DNA of 64,000 nt from Candidatus Bilamarchaeum dharawalense (GCA_902386555.1 CABMJJ010000009.1:213680-277679); one strand, 5' to 3'; counted from the first letter of the stretch, positions 42,961 through 51,700 are shown. The notes: generated by a model from the sequence alone, not told the origin. Numbers and translations: made by a program.

Positions 42961-44012
42961 TAGGCTTCACCCACTGGTCTTACACTTTCCCAATTAATTT
43001 GAGAAAGGCAAGCGTTGGCTCTGGCAACTACAACAGCAGTACGAAGTTCTATCTGTGCTTTAAGTGCTGCATTTTCTGGTAATGCAAGAGCAGTTGGATT
43101 TGTGTTCTCTTCTGCTGAAATCATTGCAACCACATTTGCACTGACAGTCATATCTGCTAAAATACCTTTGGTTGTTTCAACACCAGATTTTCTAGCGATG
43201 TCAACCACTGGACCAAAGTCTAAACCATTGTCAGCTCTTGTGCCTGCAACTTTTGGATCTTTTGGAAGATTTGCAGTTAATTCACCAAGAACATAGTGGG
43301 AGACTTGCATTACCGTCATTGCTCTGACGATACCTGCACTCTCTGCTCCTGTTCCAAATGCTCGATCAACATCGCTTTCGAGTTGGTCGAGTCTTGCTCT
43401 TAAGCCTTGTGCTGGATTTGGTTCTGCTTCGGTGGGTACTTTACCTTCAATTGCATCAACTAAAGAAGTGATTGAATTTCTTACACCGGCCATGAATGGA
43501 TCAATAACTGTTTGGCGCAATTCTTGCAATACACCAGCAACAAATTCTGGTCTTTGTTTTGCTAATGCAGCTGCAACTAAAGCATCAATATCCAATGGTG
43601 GTTTCTCTTCAGCAACTGATTTTGGTGCTTCAACTGGTGCTGGAGCAGATTGTTTAGGTGGTTCAACAGCTGCAACTACATCGCGTGTTGAAACTTCACC
43701 AGGTTCAGGAATATCAACTGGTGCTGATGATGGTGTAGACGATGCTGAGAATCCTGCAAGTATATCTTCTACTGGTGCAACAACTTTTGGTGCTGCTTCT
43801 GGTTCTACTGGTGCAACAACTTTTGGTGCTGCTTCTGGTTCTACCGGTGCAACAACTTTTGGTGCTGCTTCTGGTTTTGGTACTGGACCTCCTGGAAGAC
43901 CATCAGTCAAACCTTTTTCTGCAACTCTTGCTGCAGCTGGTACAACTGGTGTTACTGGAGCCTTACCCTGTAATCCTATTTTTTTCAATCTATCTGCTAA
44001 TGATTCAGTCAT
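42960..44012 (-). CDS. Pro/Ala-rich helical protein
   Basis: ATG 44012 follows GGTGA; the track's GTG at 44021 overlaps the previous gene. After MTESLADRLKKIGLQGK comes a low-complexity region with three copies of EAAPKVVAPVE. A Pro-rich linker and a helical domain follow (about residues 145-350; FVAGVLQELRQTVIDPFMAG). No family is recognised. It is coupled at both ends to neighbouring genes, so three proteins of similar style are made together. Confidence 0.6.
   Translation of the reverse strand: MTESLADRLKKIGLQGKAPVTPVVPAAARVAEKGLTDGLPGGPVPKPEAAPKVVAPVEPEAAPKVVAPVEPEAAPKVVAPVEDILAGFSASSTPSSAPVDIPEPGEVSTRDVVAAVEPPKQSAPAPVEAPKSVAEEKPPLDIDALVAAALAKQRPEFVAGVLQELRQTVIDPFMAGVRNSITSLVDAIEGKVPTEAEPNPAQGLRARLDQLESDVDRAFGTGAESAGIVRAMTVMQVSHYVLGELTANLPKDPKVAGTRADNGLDFGPVVDIARKSGVETTKGILADMTVSANVVAMISAEENTNPTALALPENAALKAQIELRTAVVVARANACLSQINWESVRPVGEA
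43843..43935 (-). repeat. 93-base identical repeat, copy 2
   Basis: Identical to 42767-42859. It is followed by two further 36-nt repeats encoding EPEAAPKVVAPV, so the locus is repeat-prone. Confidence 0.8.
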
Positions 44013-44017
44013 TATAA

Positions 44018-45511
44018 TCACCCTTTAGAAAGATCAACTGGCGTATCCTTAACCGCAAGACCTTGAGCAATAGTTTCTGTTCTTCCTTCAACTGGTGCTG
44101 CTGTTACTGGATTCTTGAAGCTTGGTTCAGCAATTAGTGCACTCACATCTGGAGAAAGTAACACCTCAAGGGTAATTTCTCCTTTTAAAAATTTGGCAAA
44201 CAAGTCAAGCTTTGCATCTACTGCAGCAAACCCATCTGCAATTGCTTTTGGCAAAGCAGCTAGCTGGCCTTCCACTTTAGTTACAGCCGCCTGAGCGCCT
44301 TCTGCAGCTTTTTGTGCAGCTCCAAGAAGACCTTCAGCTCGTTGTGCTGCAGCTTTTGCTTCTTCAGCTTGTCTTACTGCAGAACCTGCGCTAGTCTTGG
44401 CAGTCCGAACTTCTGAGAAAAGGAAATCAGCAAGTGCTGGACCACGAAGTTCAATATCAGCTTGACCAGGTTCATTTACTTTTAACACAAACACATCTTC
44501 AACTGCTTTTCTTGTCATATCTGGCAGGTCGAATTTTATTTTCTCCAATGCGCCAACAATATGACCAAGTAACGCAACTCCCTTCATTTCAACATTTTCT
44601 ACTTTATCACCTGTTTTAACAGAGACAGTAGCTGTGAAAAGAGATTCCAATGCACCTTGAACACGAGTAGCAAAGGCACCAGCGTCCTGTGCATTTTCAA
44701 TCTGTGCGCATATAAATTCCAATGCCTCGAAACCAGTGATTCTTTCTTTCACCGTGGTTGGTTTACCATCTTGACCATTGGGACCTGGACCCTCACGATT
44801 AACACTAAGCGAACCAATTCCAGTTACAATCTCGCTCAATGCATCAACACCAGTAATGGTGCTTTTTCCGCGTTTAAGTTCCAAACCACTAACATTAGAG
44901 AGTAAAGTTTGCAATGCTTCGGTACCAGACACATCAGACTGACCATATTTCATAGATAGGGCAGCCAGTGCACCTACAATTTCATTAATTTTTTCAAGAG
45001 CCTTTTCACCAGTCAAAGTTTCTTGTTTTCCTTTGACAACAACAGAAATGGAAACTGTGTCTATGGTAGATTTAATATCACGAGCAAGAGTTTCTGTTCT
45101 TTCTGCAGCGTCCTGTGATTTTTGTGCTGCGCCTTTTGCTTCTTCAGTATTGGTTCTAATTTCTCCTGCCAATGTTCTTTCTTCACCGATAAATGCTTCT
45201 ATTGCAGTATTGTTATCATGAACTGCTGCCTGTGCAGCTACGACTTTTTCTCCAGCTTCATGAAGTAGATCTCTTGCTTCTTCAACTTGTTTACCTGCAT
45301 CGGTAGCAGCTTCTTTGGCTCCTCGAGCATCTGCTCTAAGATCATCCAATTGAGCATCAACAACGCCCTTGACTGCGTCCAAACCCTCAGTAAGGCTTGC
45401 GCCAACTGAGCCCTTTTCGCCACCAAGAACTTTTTGAATATTTCTTTTTGCTCCGTCGAAATCTGGTTTCTGTGGAGTAACTTTCTGACCCGGATTACCT
45501 TCGCCTGCCAA
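44018..45511 (-). CDS. Coiled-coil protein with six G-x-x-AL repeat modules
   Basis: The start is probably TTG 45511, six bases after GAGGTG, with the track's GTG 45520 as alternative. A helical N-terminal coiled coil (about residues 60-155) is followed by six modules of a strand, then G-x-x-AL and a helix: LTGEKALEKI, VSGTEALQTL, ITGVDALSEI, ITGFEALEFI, MKGVALLGHI and LRGPALADFL. A second coiled coil (about 375-440) ends it. No family is recognised. It carries the shared operator candidate. Confidence 0.6.
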   Translation of the reverse strand: MAGEGNPGQKVTPQKPDFDGAKRNIQKVLGGEKGSVGASLTEGLDAVKGVVDAQLDDLRADARGAKEAATDAGKQVEEARDLLHEAGEKVVAAQAAVHDNNTAIEAFIGEERTLAGEIRTNTEEAKGAAQKSQDAAERTETLARDIKSTIDTVSISVVVKGKQETLTGEKALEKINEIVGALAALSMKYGQSDVSGTEALQTLLSNVSGLELKRGKSTITGVDALSEIVTGIGSLSVNREGPGPNGQDGKPTTVKERITGFEALEFICAQIENAQDAGAFATRVQGALESLFTATVSVKTGDKVENVEMKGVALLGHIVGALEKIKFDLPDMTRKAVEDVFVLKVNEPGQADIELRGPALADFLFSEVRTAKTSAGSAVRQAEEAKAAAQRAEGLLGAAQKAAEGAQAAVTKVEGQLAALPKAIADGFAAVDAKLDLFAKFLKGEITLEVLLSPDVSALIAEPSFKNPVTAAPVEGRTETIAQGLAVKDTPVDLSKG

Positions 45512-45540
45512 ACATATCACCTCATGATATAGTATAAAAT

Positions 45541-45580
45541 GTGTCTTATGGTATACTTTAGTGGGGATTGTTATTTAAAT
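45541..45580 (-). promoter_or_regulatory. Operator candidate plus TATA before coiled-coil gene
   Basis: The minus strand has CATTTAAATAA, then CCACTAAAGTATACCATAAG. It shares a 14-base identical core with the element at 41.7 kb in the same position relative to TATA. Confidence 0.6.
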
Positions 45581-45612
45581 GTTTGCATTAGTGTTTTTTT
45601 GTAATTTTGGAA

Positions 45613-46614
45613 CTATTGACTGCTCTCGGTGGGTTGGTGGTGTTCATATAATTTAGTGTAACGACCCTCAAACAGAGTTGCCCGTACCAGCCCAAGGATA
45701 AAGCTTGGGGATTCCCTCATTCGTCTAACAGAATAGGGGAACTCATTAGGGCCATATGGTTCATATATTTCAATTGGAACTCCCTGAGTAACCAGTTGAT
45801 CTGCAAGTTTTTTCATAACCCCTCTAAGCATTTGAACTACGAAATAATCTTTTTGGAAATCACCCTGCTGAAATGCCACTGCTTCGGCAATTCGTTCGCT
45901 ATGGTGAGAGCCAATGGCAACACCAAAACTAGAGGATGATTGTGTAAACGCAATTTCTATCAATTCGGCAAATGCACGGTGAATCTCTTCGTTTTTCATA
46001 AATGCAATTCCAGGAGATTCGGGGTAGATTCCTTTTACCAAACGAACCGTGGCCTGATCTCTTTGCATAAGATCCCTAAGGTCATCTGGAGTTCTTTTGA
46101 GATTTGCTTGAAGTACAAGACGAACAAGACGACCCTGCACTTCCAGTAATCTTTTGTATAGTCCTATGGTAAAGTCAGTGGTATCACTACCTTCCATGTC
46201 CATCCAAACAGGAATGCCTTTACGACTGGCAAGAGCAACAATATGTGACATATTTCCTGCAGTATAATTTTCCGGAGTGGACAAACCAGCAACATCCAAC
46301 CCGAACTGGGTGGGTTTCATACTAATTGCTGGGACAAATGTTGGATCGAGTAATTCAGATGAGGAAAGAAAAGTAGCAAGACGTTCTATCAATGTTTCGT
46401 ATGCTTCCATATTATGCATAACTTCTTCTTTAGTTTTACAATGTTCACCAAGATAATTTACAAGGGCGCCTTTACCCTCATCATGATCTTTTTGAATGGC
46501 GCGAAGGACATGTTCCACAGTTGGACCAGCACACCATTTACGTCCAACAGTTGCGTGAAAAATAGCCCCACCAACTCCTGCATGTTGTCTCTGTTTCATT
46601 AGTTCCACCCACAT
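45613..46614 (-). CDS. Proline dehydrogenase
   Basis: The 333-residue protein has the FAD TIM-barrel pattern of proline dehydrogenase: LVNYLGEHCKTKEEV, AISMKPTQFGLD, VWMDMEGSDTTD, LVLQANLKRTPDD, VRLVKGIYPESP, VAIGSHHSERI and YEPYGPNEFPYSVRRMRES. It would oxidise proline to pyrroline-5-carboxylate. No P5C dehydrogenase is in the window. The gene lies among accessory genes and has an element like the shared operator but in reverse orientation. Confidence 0.82.
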   Translation of the reverse strand: MWVELMKQRQHAGVGGAIFHATVGRKWCAGPTVEHVLRAIQKDHDEGKGALVNYLGEHCKTKEEVMHNMEAYETLIERLATFLSSSELLDPTFVPAISMKPTQFGLDVAGLSTPENYTAGNMSHIVALASRKGIPVWMDMEGSDTTDFTIGLYKRLLEVQGRLVRLVLQANLKRTPDDLRDLMQRDQATVRLVKGIYPESPGIAFMKNEEIHRAFAELIEIAFTQSSSSFGVAIGSHHSERIAEAVAFQQGDFQKDYFVVQMLRGVMKKLADQLVTQGVPIEIYEPYGPNEFPYSVRRMRESPSFILGLVRATLFEGRYTKLYEHHQPTESSQ

Positions 46615-46691
46615 TTTGTTCTAAGAAGACACCACAATATACCATAAAATAAACAATTTATAAAAGCTAGTTATTTTTTCCTATTATATAG

Positions 46692-48935
46692 TTAGTTAGA
46701 AAAAGAAACTCTGCGAAGCATTACTGTTTTATCGTCATCGGTTTTACCTGGACGTAACTCGGTGCACTGACAGATGGTTTCGAAACTAGTTACGGCAGTG
46801 GGGGTGGGTTTACCCTCGGCATCCAGAATAGGTTTGCCATCTGGACCTTCCAATACCGGTCCATCCTGATTATCCGCTCTTCTAGATTCAGCCATGTTAA
46901 TAAGCGCAGCTCTTGCCTCCGCAAGATCACCATGGTATAATTCTATTACTCTGGCAAATTCGTGGGGACACACAGGTACTCCAACACCATCGCTATTTGC
47001 AACGACAATATCTCCATTTTCAAGGATTATTGGTTCATGTTGGTATACGCGATTATTGATGAAAATAAGCCCTGCGCCTGCGCCTGCTGCAGAACCAATG
47101 TGATTTGCTGGGAATGGAAATTCTTTGGTTTTTTCAAGAACAAGTTTATAAAACTCTCTTGTTTGCTCTGGAGTAAGGTTGTGCAATTCCAAACCTTTTC
47201 TTCTAAGATCAGCCAGGACAAACTCATAGGCAAAGGAAAGACTTCTAGAATGACCAGTACTTTCCTCGAGTGTTTCACCATCACGAATTATTCTCCAATC
47301 ACTGTCGCCGCAGTGGATACCATAAAATTCTTTGCCTTTTTGAAATGTTACGGTAACCGTAGTTCCCATGTTATTTTCCTGGTAACTGGAATCGTTGGTT
47401 TTGGAGTTAATTTGTTCCATAACAATGGCAAGGTCTATCATGACAATAATACGTCTAACATCTTCCGGTGTTTTGAGCCAGCCAGCTATGGCAGCTAATT
47501 CAAAAACTTCTTTTGCAATTTCACTTGCTCTTTCACCACCAAAATGTCCGCCCATTCCATCAAATACAGCATCCAGTTGGATCACATGGCCACCGGGTGT
47601 GATGATGGTAGCTGAAGAAAAATTATCTTCACAAACTTTCGGATTGCCATTTTCGTCTCTTTTGGCTTTCATCACAGTATCATTGTAGGAAACTTCCCCG
47701 TGGGCTGAATGTTCGACCCAAAGAAAACTACGAAGAAGATTGAATTGTGCTTCTTTGAAAGCAGCTCGCCTAAGAGAACCCAGATCCATTGCCGAATCAA
47801 ATGCTGCAATATCCAGAATATTGGGCTGATATCTGCGATTGCTGGTTGGACTTACAAATGCTCTTCTTAATGCGTTTTGAATTTCTGGACTCAGATCTCT
47901 ATCTGAAAATGATTCGTCCAGGCTTGTGGGTAAATTTTCCGCCGATCGCTTATAACGACCCTTATGCTGGGGAAGAGAAACGAATGAATCAACCAAACCA
48001 ACTTCCTCTCTTGAAAATTTTGGATCAGGATCAAAACGAACTTTGTGAGCTAGAGAAGCAGCAGTAAACAGATCCAAAGAACCATGGTGCCAGTATTGAC
48101 ATCGTTCTTCCATTGGCGTTTTAAACCATAGATCATAGTGTGCATGAAGTTTTTCTCCAATGTGATTATAGGCAGTAGTGGCAACTGAACGATCCAGAAC
48201 AAAACCTTTTTTTCCTGGAGTTAAAATGGAAACGTTTTCAACGCGCTCCAGCCAACGGAGAATTTCAACATCCTGTTCAGTTAATTTTTTCCTTTCAGCA
48301 GTGAGCACTGTTCTAAGGGAATCCAAGGATGCTCGAGATGGATATAGAGCATTCCATAATTTGCTAAGTGTTTGATTATCATTTCCCACCCATGCAGTGA
48401 AGAGTTCAAGTTTCAAAGCCATTTCAGGTGGAACTATGGACTGAAACCGTGCCTGGGTTGGAAGAACAGATCTCATGGGAGTGAACATAAGTGAATTTAG
48501 AAATTGTGCCTGGAGATAGGAGGGTGCGATTGCAACTGCTTCCAATTGCTCCTGTTGTGTTGCTGGAGTGAAATTGCATTTTTCAATAAGTGATTCTACA
48601 GTAGCATTACGGGTTTGAATTTCCTGTTTCCAGGTTGGTAGTGCCCAGCCTTCAGTGACCACAATTTGCATTCTTAAATCTCTCACACCCGCATGCAATT
48701 GTAGAAATTGCTCCAATGTTTGCTGGTCAAAGGGTGTACCTTTTTTACCTAAAACCATGATTATGAAATCTTTTTCTGTTGAGGTTAGTTGAGTAAAAAT
48801 TTGTTCACTGCGATTAATCGGAATGGGTTCGTAGACATGTACCCCCCACTTGTAGGCTAAAGAACGAACAACCATAGCTAGGTGTGGCTGTAATACATGA
48901 TGACCTTGTGAACGACGAGGATCTGTCTCTGCCAT
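46692..48935 (-). CDS. Large PP2C-family protein phosphatase with unknown N-terminal region
   Basis: Residues from about 425 form a PPM/PP2C Ser/Thr phosphatase: VCEDNFSSA, DAVFDGMGGHFGGERAS with the metal Asp pair, MGTTVTVTF, HCGDSDWRIIRDG, VVANSDGVG and TDDDKTVMLRRV. The active site looks intact. The first 420 residues match no family I know, but their start (VVRSLAYKWG) is shared with the orphan at 49976-51643. It is the only clear signalling phosphatase here and may oppose the kinase-like protein at 9.5 kb. Confidence 0.82.
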   Translation of the reverse strand: MAETDPRRSQGHHVLQPHLAMVVRSLAYKWGVHVYEPIPINRSEQIFTQLTSTEKDFIIMVLGKKGTPFDQQTLEQFLQLHAGVRDLRMQIVVTEGWALPTWKQEIQTRNATVESLIEKCNFTPATQQEQLEAVAIAPSYLQAQFLNSLMFTPMRSVLPTQARFQSIVPPEMALKLELFTAWVGNDNQTLSKLWNALYPSRASLDSLRTVLTAERKKLTEQDVEILRWLERVENVSILTPGKKGFVLDRSVATTAYNHIGEKLHAHYDLWFKTPMEERCQYWHHGSLDLFTAASLAHKVRFDPDPKFSREEVGLVDSFVSLPQHKGRYKRSAENLPTSLDESFSDRDLSPEIQNALRRAFVSPTSNRRYQPNILDIAAFDSAMDLGSLRRAAFKEAQFNLLRSFLWVEHSAHGEVSYNDTVMKAKRDENGNPKVCEDNFSSATIITPGGHVIQLDAVFDGMGGHFGGERASEIAKEVFELAAIAGWLKTPEDVRRIIVMIDLAIVMEQINSKTNDSSYQENNMGTTVTVTFQKGKEFYGIHCGDSDWRIIRDGETLEESTGHSRSLSFAYEFVLADLRRKGLELHNLTPEQTREFYKLVLEKTKEFPFPANHIGSAAGAGAGLIFINNRVYQHEPIILENGDIVVANSDGVGVPVCPHEFARVIELYHGDLAEARAALINMAESRRADNQDGPVLEGPDGKPILDAEGKPTPTAVTSFETICQCTELRPGKTDDDKTVMLRRVSFSN

Positions 48936-48945
48936 TTTATCTCCT

Positions 48946-48986
48946 GTACTTATAAGTGTAAATTTGTGGGAATCGATTTATAAATC
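48946..48986 (-). promoter_or_regulatory. Operator candidate plus TATA before PP2C gene
   Basis: On the minus strand GATTTATAAATC is followed by CCACAAATTTACAC and TTATAAGTAC, aligning with the shared element with a few differences. SD GGAGATAAA then precedes the ATG. Confidence 0.45.
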
Positions 48987-49002
48987 TATGGAAAGTTTTT
49001 TA

Positions 49003-49707
49003 CTAGGAAACAGGGACTTGGAAAATGACACCAACCGCATAACCAGCAACTGCAGCAGCACCACCAATTATCATGAGTTCGAATCCACCAACGAACCATT
49101 TGCCGGAAATTTGATGACTTTTGTATGCACCCAAAACAAAGAGAGTGATGAAAGAGAGGATTAATCCTAGCCAAATGGAGGTTGAAACTGGGAAAAAGAA
49201 GAATGGAAAAAGTGGGATCAGAGAACCAATAATTGCACTCACTCCAACAAGAATACTTTGCTTCACTGGACTCATTCCATCCCGTGGATCTTCGAGGTGA
49301 AGCTCGTCCTTCATCATTGTTTCAAGCCAAACTTTTTTATTTGAAATAATTTTATCAACAACCTGATCCAGGAGTTTGCCTGAAAATCCCTTGGCTTTGT
49401 AAATCTGGACGATTTCATCTTTTTCACGTTCAGGAAGATTCTCCATTTCCCAAAGCTCTCGTTTTAGTTCGGCATCGTAATGCTCAACTTCTGCGCGTGA
49501 AGAAGTGAACGCAACTGCAGCCATGCTAACACTTTCAGCAAAGGCAGCCGCAAGACCAGCAAGAATAACTAGAGGCGTTGATTGGGTTGCAACAGCTACA
49601 CCTAATATAATACCAAGAACATTGACCAGGCCGTCCTGTCCACCTAGAATTAGATTTCGGAAAAGTTCACCGCGACCAGTGCGGTGTTGTTCTGCATGTT
49701 CTTGCAT
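49003..49707 (-). CDS. VIT1/CCC1-family iron or manganese transporter
   Basis: The 234-residue protein has the VIT family features: NLILGGQDGLVNVLGIILGVA in helix 1, FAESVSMAAVAFTSSRAEVEHY in helix 2, the charged cytoplasmic metal-binding loop (LKRELWEMENLPEREKDEI), and three more helices. It likely moves Fe2+ or Mn2+ out of the cytoplasm. It lies between two accessory genes but has no shared operator. Confidence 0.88.
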   Translation of the reverse strand: MQEHAEQHRTGRGELFRNLILGGQDGLVNVLGIILGVAVATQSTPLVILAGLAAAFAESVSMAAVAFTSSRAEVEHYDAELKRELWEMENLPEREKDEIVQIYKAKGFSGKLLDQVVDKIISNKKVWLETMMKDELHLEDPRDGMSPVKQSILVGVSAIIGSLIPLFPFFFFPVSTSIWLGLILSFITLFVLGAYKSHQISGKWFVGGFELMIIGGAAAVAGYAVGVIFQVPVS

Positions 49708-49731
49708 ATGTTTTCTTAGTATTATAAACTT

Positions 49732-49736
49732 AAAAA
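49732..49736 (-). terminator. T-tract terminator after tRNA-Ala (CGC)
   Basis: The discriminator A at 49737 is followed on the minus strand by TTTTT, the normal archaeal transcription stop. Confidence 0.45.
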
Positions 49737-49888
49737 TGGACTTGAGGGGACTCGCACCCCTGGCCTCCTGAATGCGAATCAGGCGCTCTGCTTCCAGCTT
49801 TTAGGAATTACTTCCTAAAAGATATTTCTCTAGTTTGACATTTTTCGCGAAGCGAAAAATTAACAAAACCAAACTGAGCTACAAGCCC
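49737..49888 (-). tRNA. tRNA-Ala (CGC) with D-loop intron
   Basis: Exons form GGGCTTG/CAAGTCC with G3-U70 and discriminator A, D arm GCTC/GAGC, anticodon stem CCTGA/TCAGG with loop TTCGCAT (anticodon CGC), and T loop TGCGAGT. The gene is 152 nt long because a 76-nt insert follows AGCTCAG in the D loop. If the mature D loop is AGCTGGAAGCA, it contains the GG that tRNA-Ala(TGC) lacks. Boundaries are inferred from cloverleaf restoration. Confidence 0.88.
49798..49873 (-). other. D-loop intron of tRNA-Ala (CGC)
   Basis: The 76-nt insert starts TTTGGTTTTGTTAATTTTT and folds as ATTTTTCGC-TTC-GCGAAAAAT, followed by an extra hairpin CTTTTAGGAA-GTAA with its complement. The first half is the same element as in the D-loop intron of tRNA-Lys. 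The GAG after its CAAACTA can pair with the 5' D-stem strand, as in tRNA-Lys. Confidence 0.75.
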
Positions 49889-49975
49889 GAAAAATGTTAT
49901 TATATTAATGCCAAATATAAAATAATGCTTTACTGAACACAAAAAATTAGTAAATATATTCTACACGTTAGTTTA

Positions 49976-51643
49976 TTATATAGAACCTGAGTGCGTGCTT
50001 TCTTCCTGATCCCTAGCCCATCTATCGGCCATGGTATCCAGGTGACTGCGAACTCTTTGAAATTTTTCTGCAAGTGCTTTTTGATAGTCTGGATTGCTGG
50101 CATAGTCATCAGATCCATAACCATAGCGCTGCATTTGAGTTATCACAAATCGGGTATATCTTGTGAGTGCAGTTAACTCCCTAGATGTTAGGTCAAATTC
50201 AAGCATTAGACTGGCACGATGGCGTTGTGCAATATCACTCTCACCAGATGGTAATTCTAAAAATAGATCAATGTATTTGTCAAGAGCTTTGGAAAGTTGA
50301 TCGTATCTTTTTGTGACCAGCCCAGAATCTGCATGAACCACTCTCATGGGAAGATGATCTGCCAATGGAAGGATTCGACCATTGGAACGAATGCTTTCCA
50401 AAAATGCATCTATTTCTTGATATCTTTCTTCGCGCATTAATCTATATACTCGCCAGAGACCGGCATTTAATTCAAACAAGGGACTGCTTGGATCATCATG
50501 CAGCCCGAGAATCCTTTTTCTTGTAGTACCATGGCTCATGTCAAAGGAAACCGTATCCTGAACTCTGACTCCCCTTGCCCCGTCTAACTTCCTTTCCCTG
50601 GCTGTTTTTTCAACATACTCTGCATATTCAACTATTGGAGTTAATAGGAAAGACATGGGGTTACTTAACACTGCACCACGGACAGGAGCACCAACAATAT
50701 TAATTCCTGGAGGGTTTTTTGCTTGTGCATATTTCATGAACAAACCTTCATCAGTAACTGCAATGCAAAGATCGTGAAATTTAGTGGAAACCACAAAATT
50801 AAGATGACGACCATAGGCTCCCTCTTTTTTATCTCCAGACCACCAGAAACCAACTAAGGTTGATGGTTTGTCCTCGGGCCTTTGGAAATCAAGTGGAGGG
50901 GCTCCTGATTTCATTGAATTTTGGATCATTCTTTCCGCATTTTTTATCATGTTCTCTGCAACCTGAAGTTCATACTCCCCTTGAGCAACTGCGTTGATTC
51001 CCAATTGTTGCAGGCTAAACAGCATACAGGAACGACCATGGGAGAGAACATGAAGGGTGTGAGCTTTAGCATAAACAGCGTCGATTGTTTTTTGAATATC
51101 CCAATCAAAATTTTGCAAATGTTCATTCTCGCCTTTCCAATAGATTTTACGGGTTTTGCCTTCGTTATCAATATATCTTACTTCGCCAACAAATCTTCGC
51201 CAGCTTTCCTGGGATTTGGAACGGTAGGCAAAATTTAATCTTGTCTCACCATTAACATGTACGAAGACTGGAATAGCTTGATAACCAATGTTAATTGGAC
51301 TGCCAACAGCCACCCAACCATCCTGGATGTTGATAACTTCCCGGATTCGAAATGCTTCTGGATTTTGAGCCATAAGCTCACGGATATAGGTATCATATCT
51401 TTTTACAAGCAATTCGGCAGTTGTCCTTTCTGACGACTCTACGGCAATTGTTGCATTGGGATCAAGAGTGGTAAACTTTTTTGGAACCTGACCGACTTCA
51501 AAAATCCTAGCTGGCTTGGGAGTTTGTTTTGGTAGTACGATTGGATCTGCAAATGGCATGCCCCATTTGTATGCCAGTGATCTTGCTATCACTGACGGAT
51601 CAATACAGTGAGGATTATATTTCAACGGACGTTCTGGGCGCAT
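49976..51643 (-). CDS. Orphan 555-aa protein of the accessory block
   Basis: No family is recognised. The N terminus (IARSLAYKWGMPFADPI) is clearly related to that of the PP2C protein. The middle has a beta-rich part (FWWSGDKKEGAYGRHLNFVV) and the last 150 residues are helical. No signal peptide or membrane helix is seen, so it is probably cytosolic. It may be a partner or a decayed paralogue of the PP2C protein. It carries the shared operator candidate. Confidence 0.6.
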   Translation of the reverse strand: MRPERPLKYNPHCIDPSVIARSLAYKWGMPFADPIVLPKQTPKPARIFEVGQVPKKFTTLDPNATIAVESSERTTAELLVKRYDTYIRELMAQNPEAFRIREVINIQDGWVAVGSPINIGYQAIPVFVHVNGETRLNFAYRSKSQESWRRFVGEVRYIDNEGKTRKIYWKGENEHLQNFDWDIQKTIDAVYAKAHTLHVLSHGRSCMLFSLQQLGINAVAQGEYELQVAENMIKNAERMIQNSMKSGAPPLDFQRPEDKPSTLVGFWWSGDKKEGAYGRHLNFVVSTKFHDLCIAVTDEGLFMKYAQAKNPPGINIVGAPVRGAVLSNPMSFLLTPIVEYAEYVEKTARERKLDGARGVRVQDTVSFDMSHGTTRKRILGLHDDPSSPLFELNAGLWRVYRLMREERYQEIDAFLESIRSNGRILPLADHLPMRVVHADSGLVTKRYDQLSKALDKYIDLFLELPSGESDIAQRHRASLMLEFDLTSRELTALTRYTRFVITQMQRYGYGSDDYASNPDYQKALAEKFQRVRSHLDTMADRWARDQEESTHSGSI

Positions 51644-51660
51644 AAATAAACCTTGGGGAT

Positions 51661-51700
51661 GTGATTATATGTGTTAATTAGTGTAGAAACAGTTTTTAAA
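51661..51700 (-). promoter_or_regulatory. Operator candidate plus TATA before 555-aa orphan
   Basis: On the minus strand TATATTTAAAAAC is followed by ACACTAATTAACACATATAA. It aligns with the shared element mainly through CACTAA and a following AC-rich segment. Confidence 0.45.

Noticed and set aside
43770-43935. Repeats at 43.8 kb as a CRISPR array
   Set aside because: Repeats are in frame, encode EAAPKVVAPV and have no unique spacers.
42611-44028. Plus-strand Gly/Thr/Ala-rich ORFs (128 and 198 aa)
   Set aside because: They mirror the low-complexity Pro/Ala genes on the minus strand; the minus frames have SDs and coupled starts.
46962-47498. 178-aa plus-strand ORF
   Set aside because: It is antisense to the PP2C catalytic domain, whose motifs fix the coding frame.
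49737-49888. tRNA-Ala as an integration site for the accessory block
   Set aside because: A tRNA at the edge of accessory genes is suggestive, but no integrase and no direct repeat of the tRNA 3' end was found nearby.
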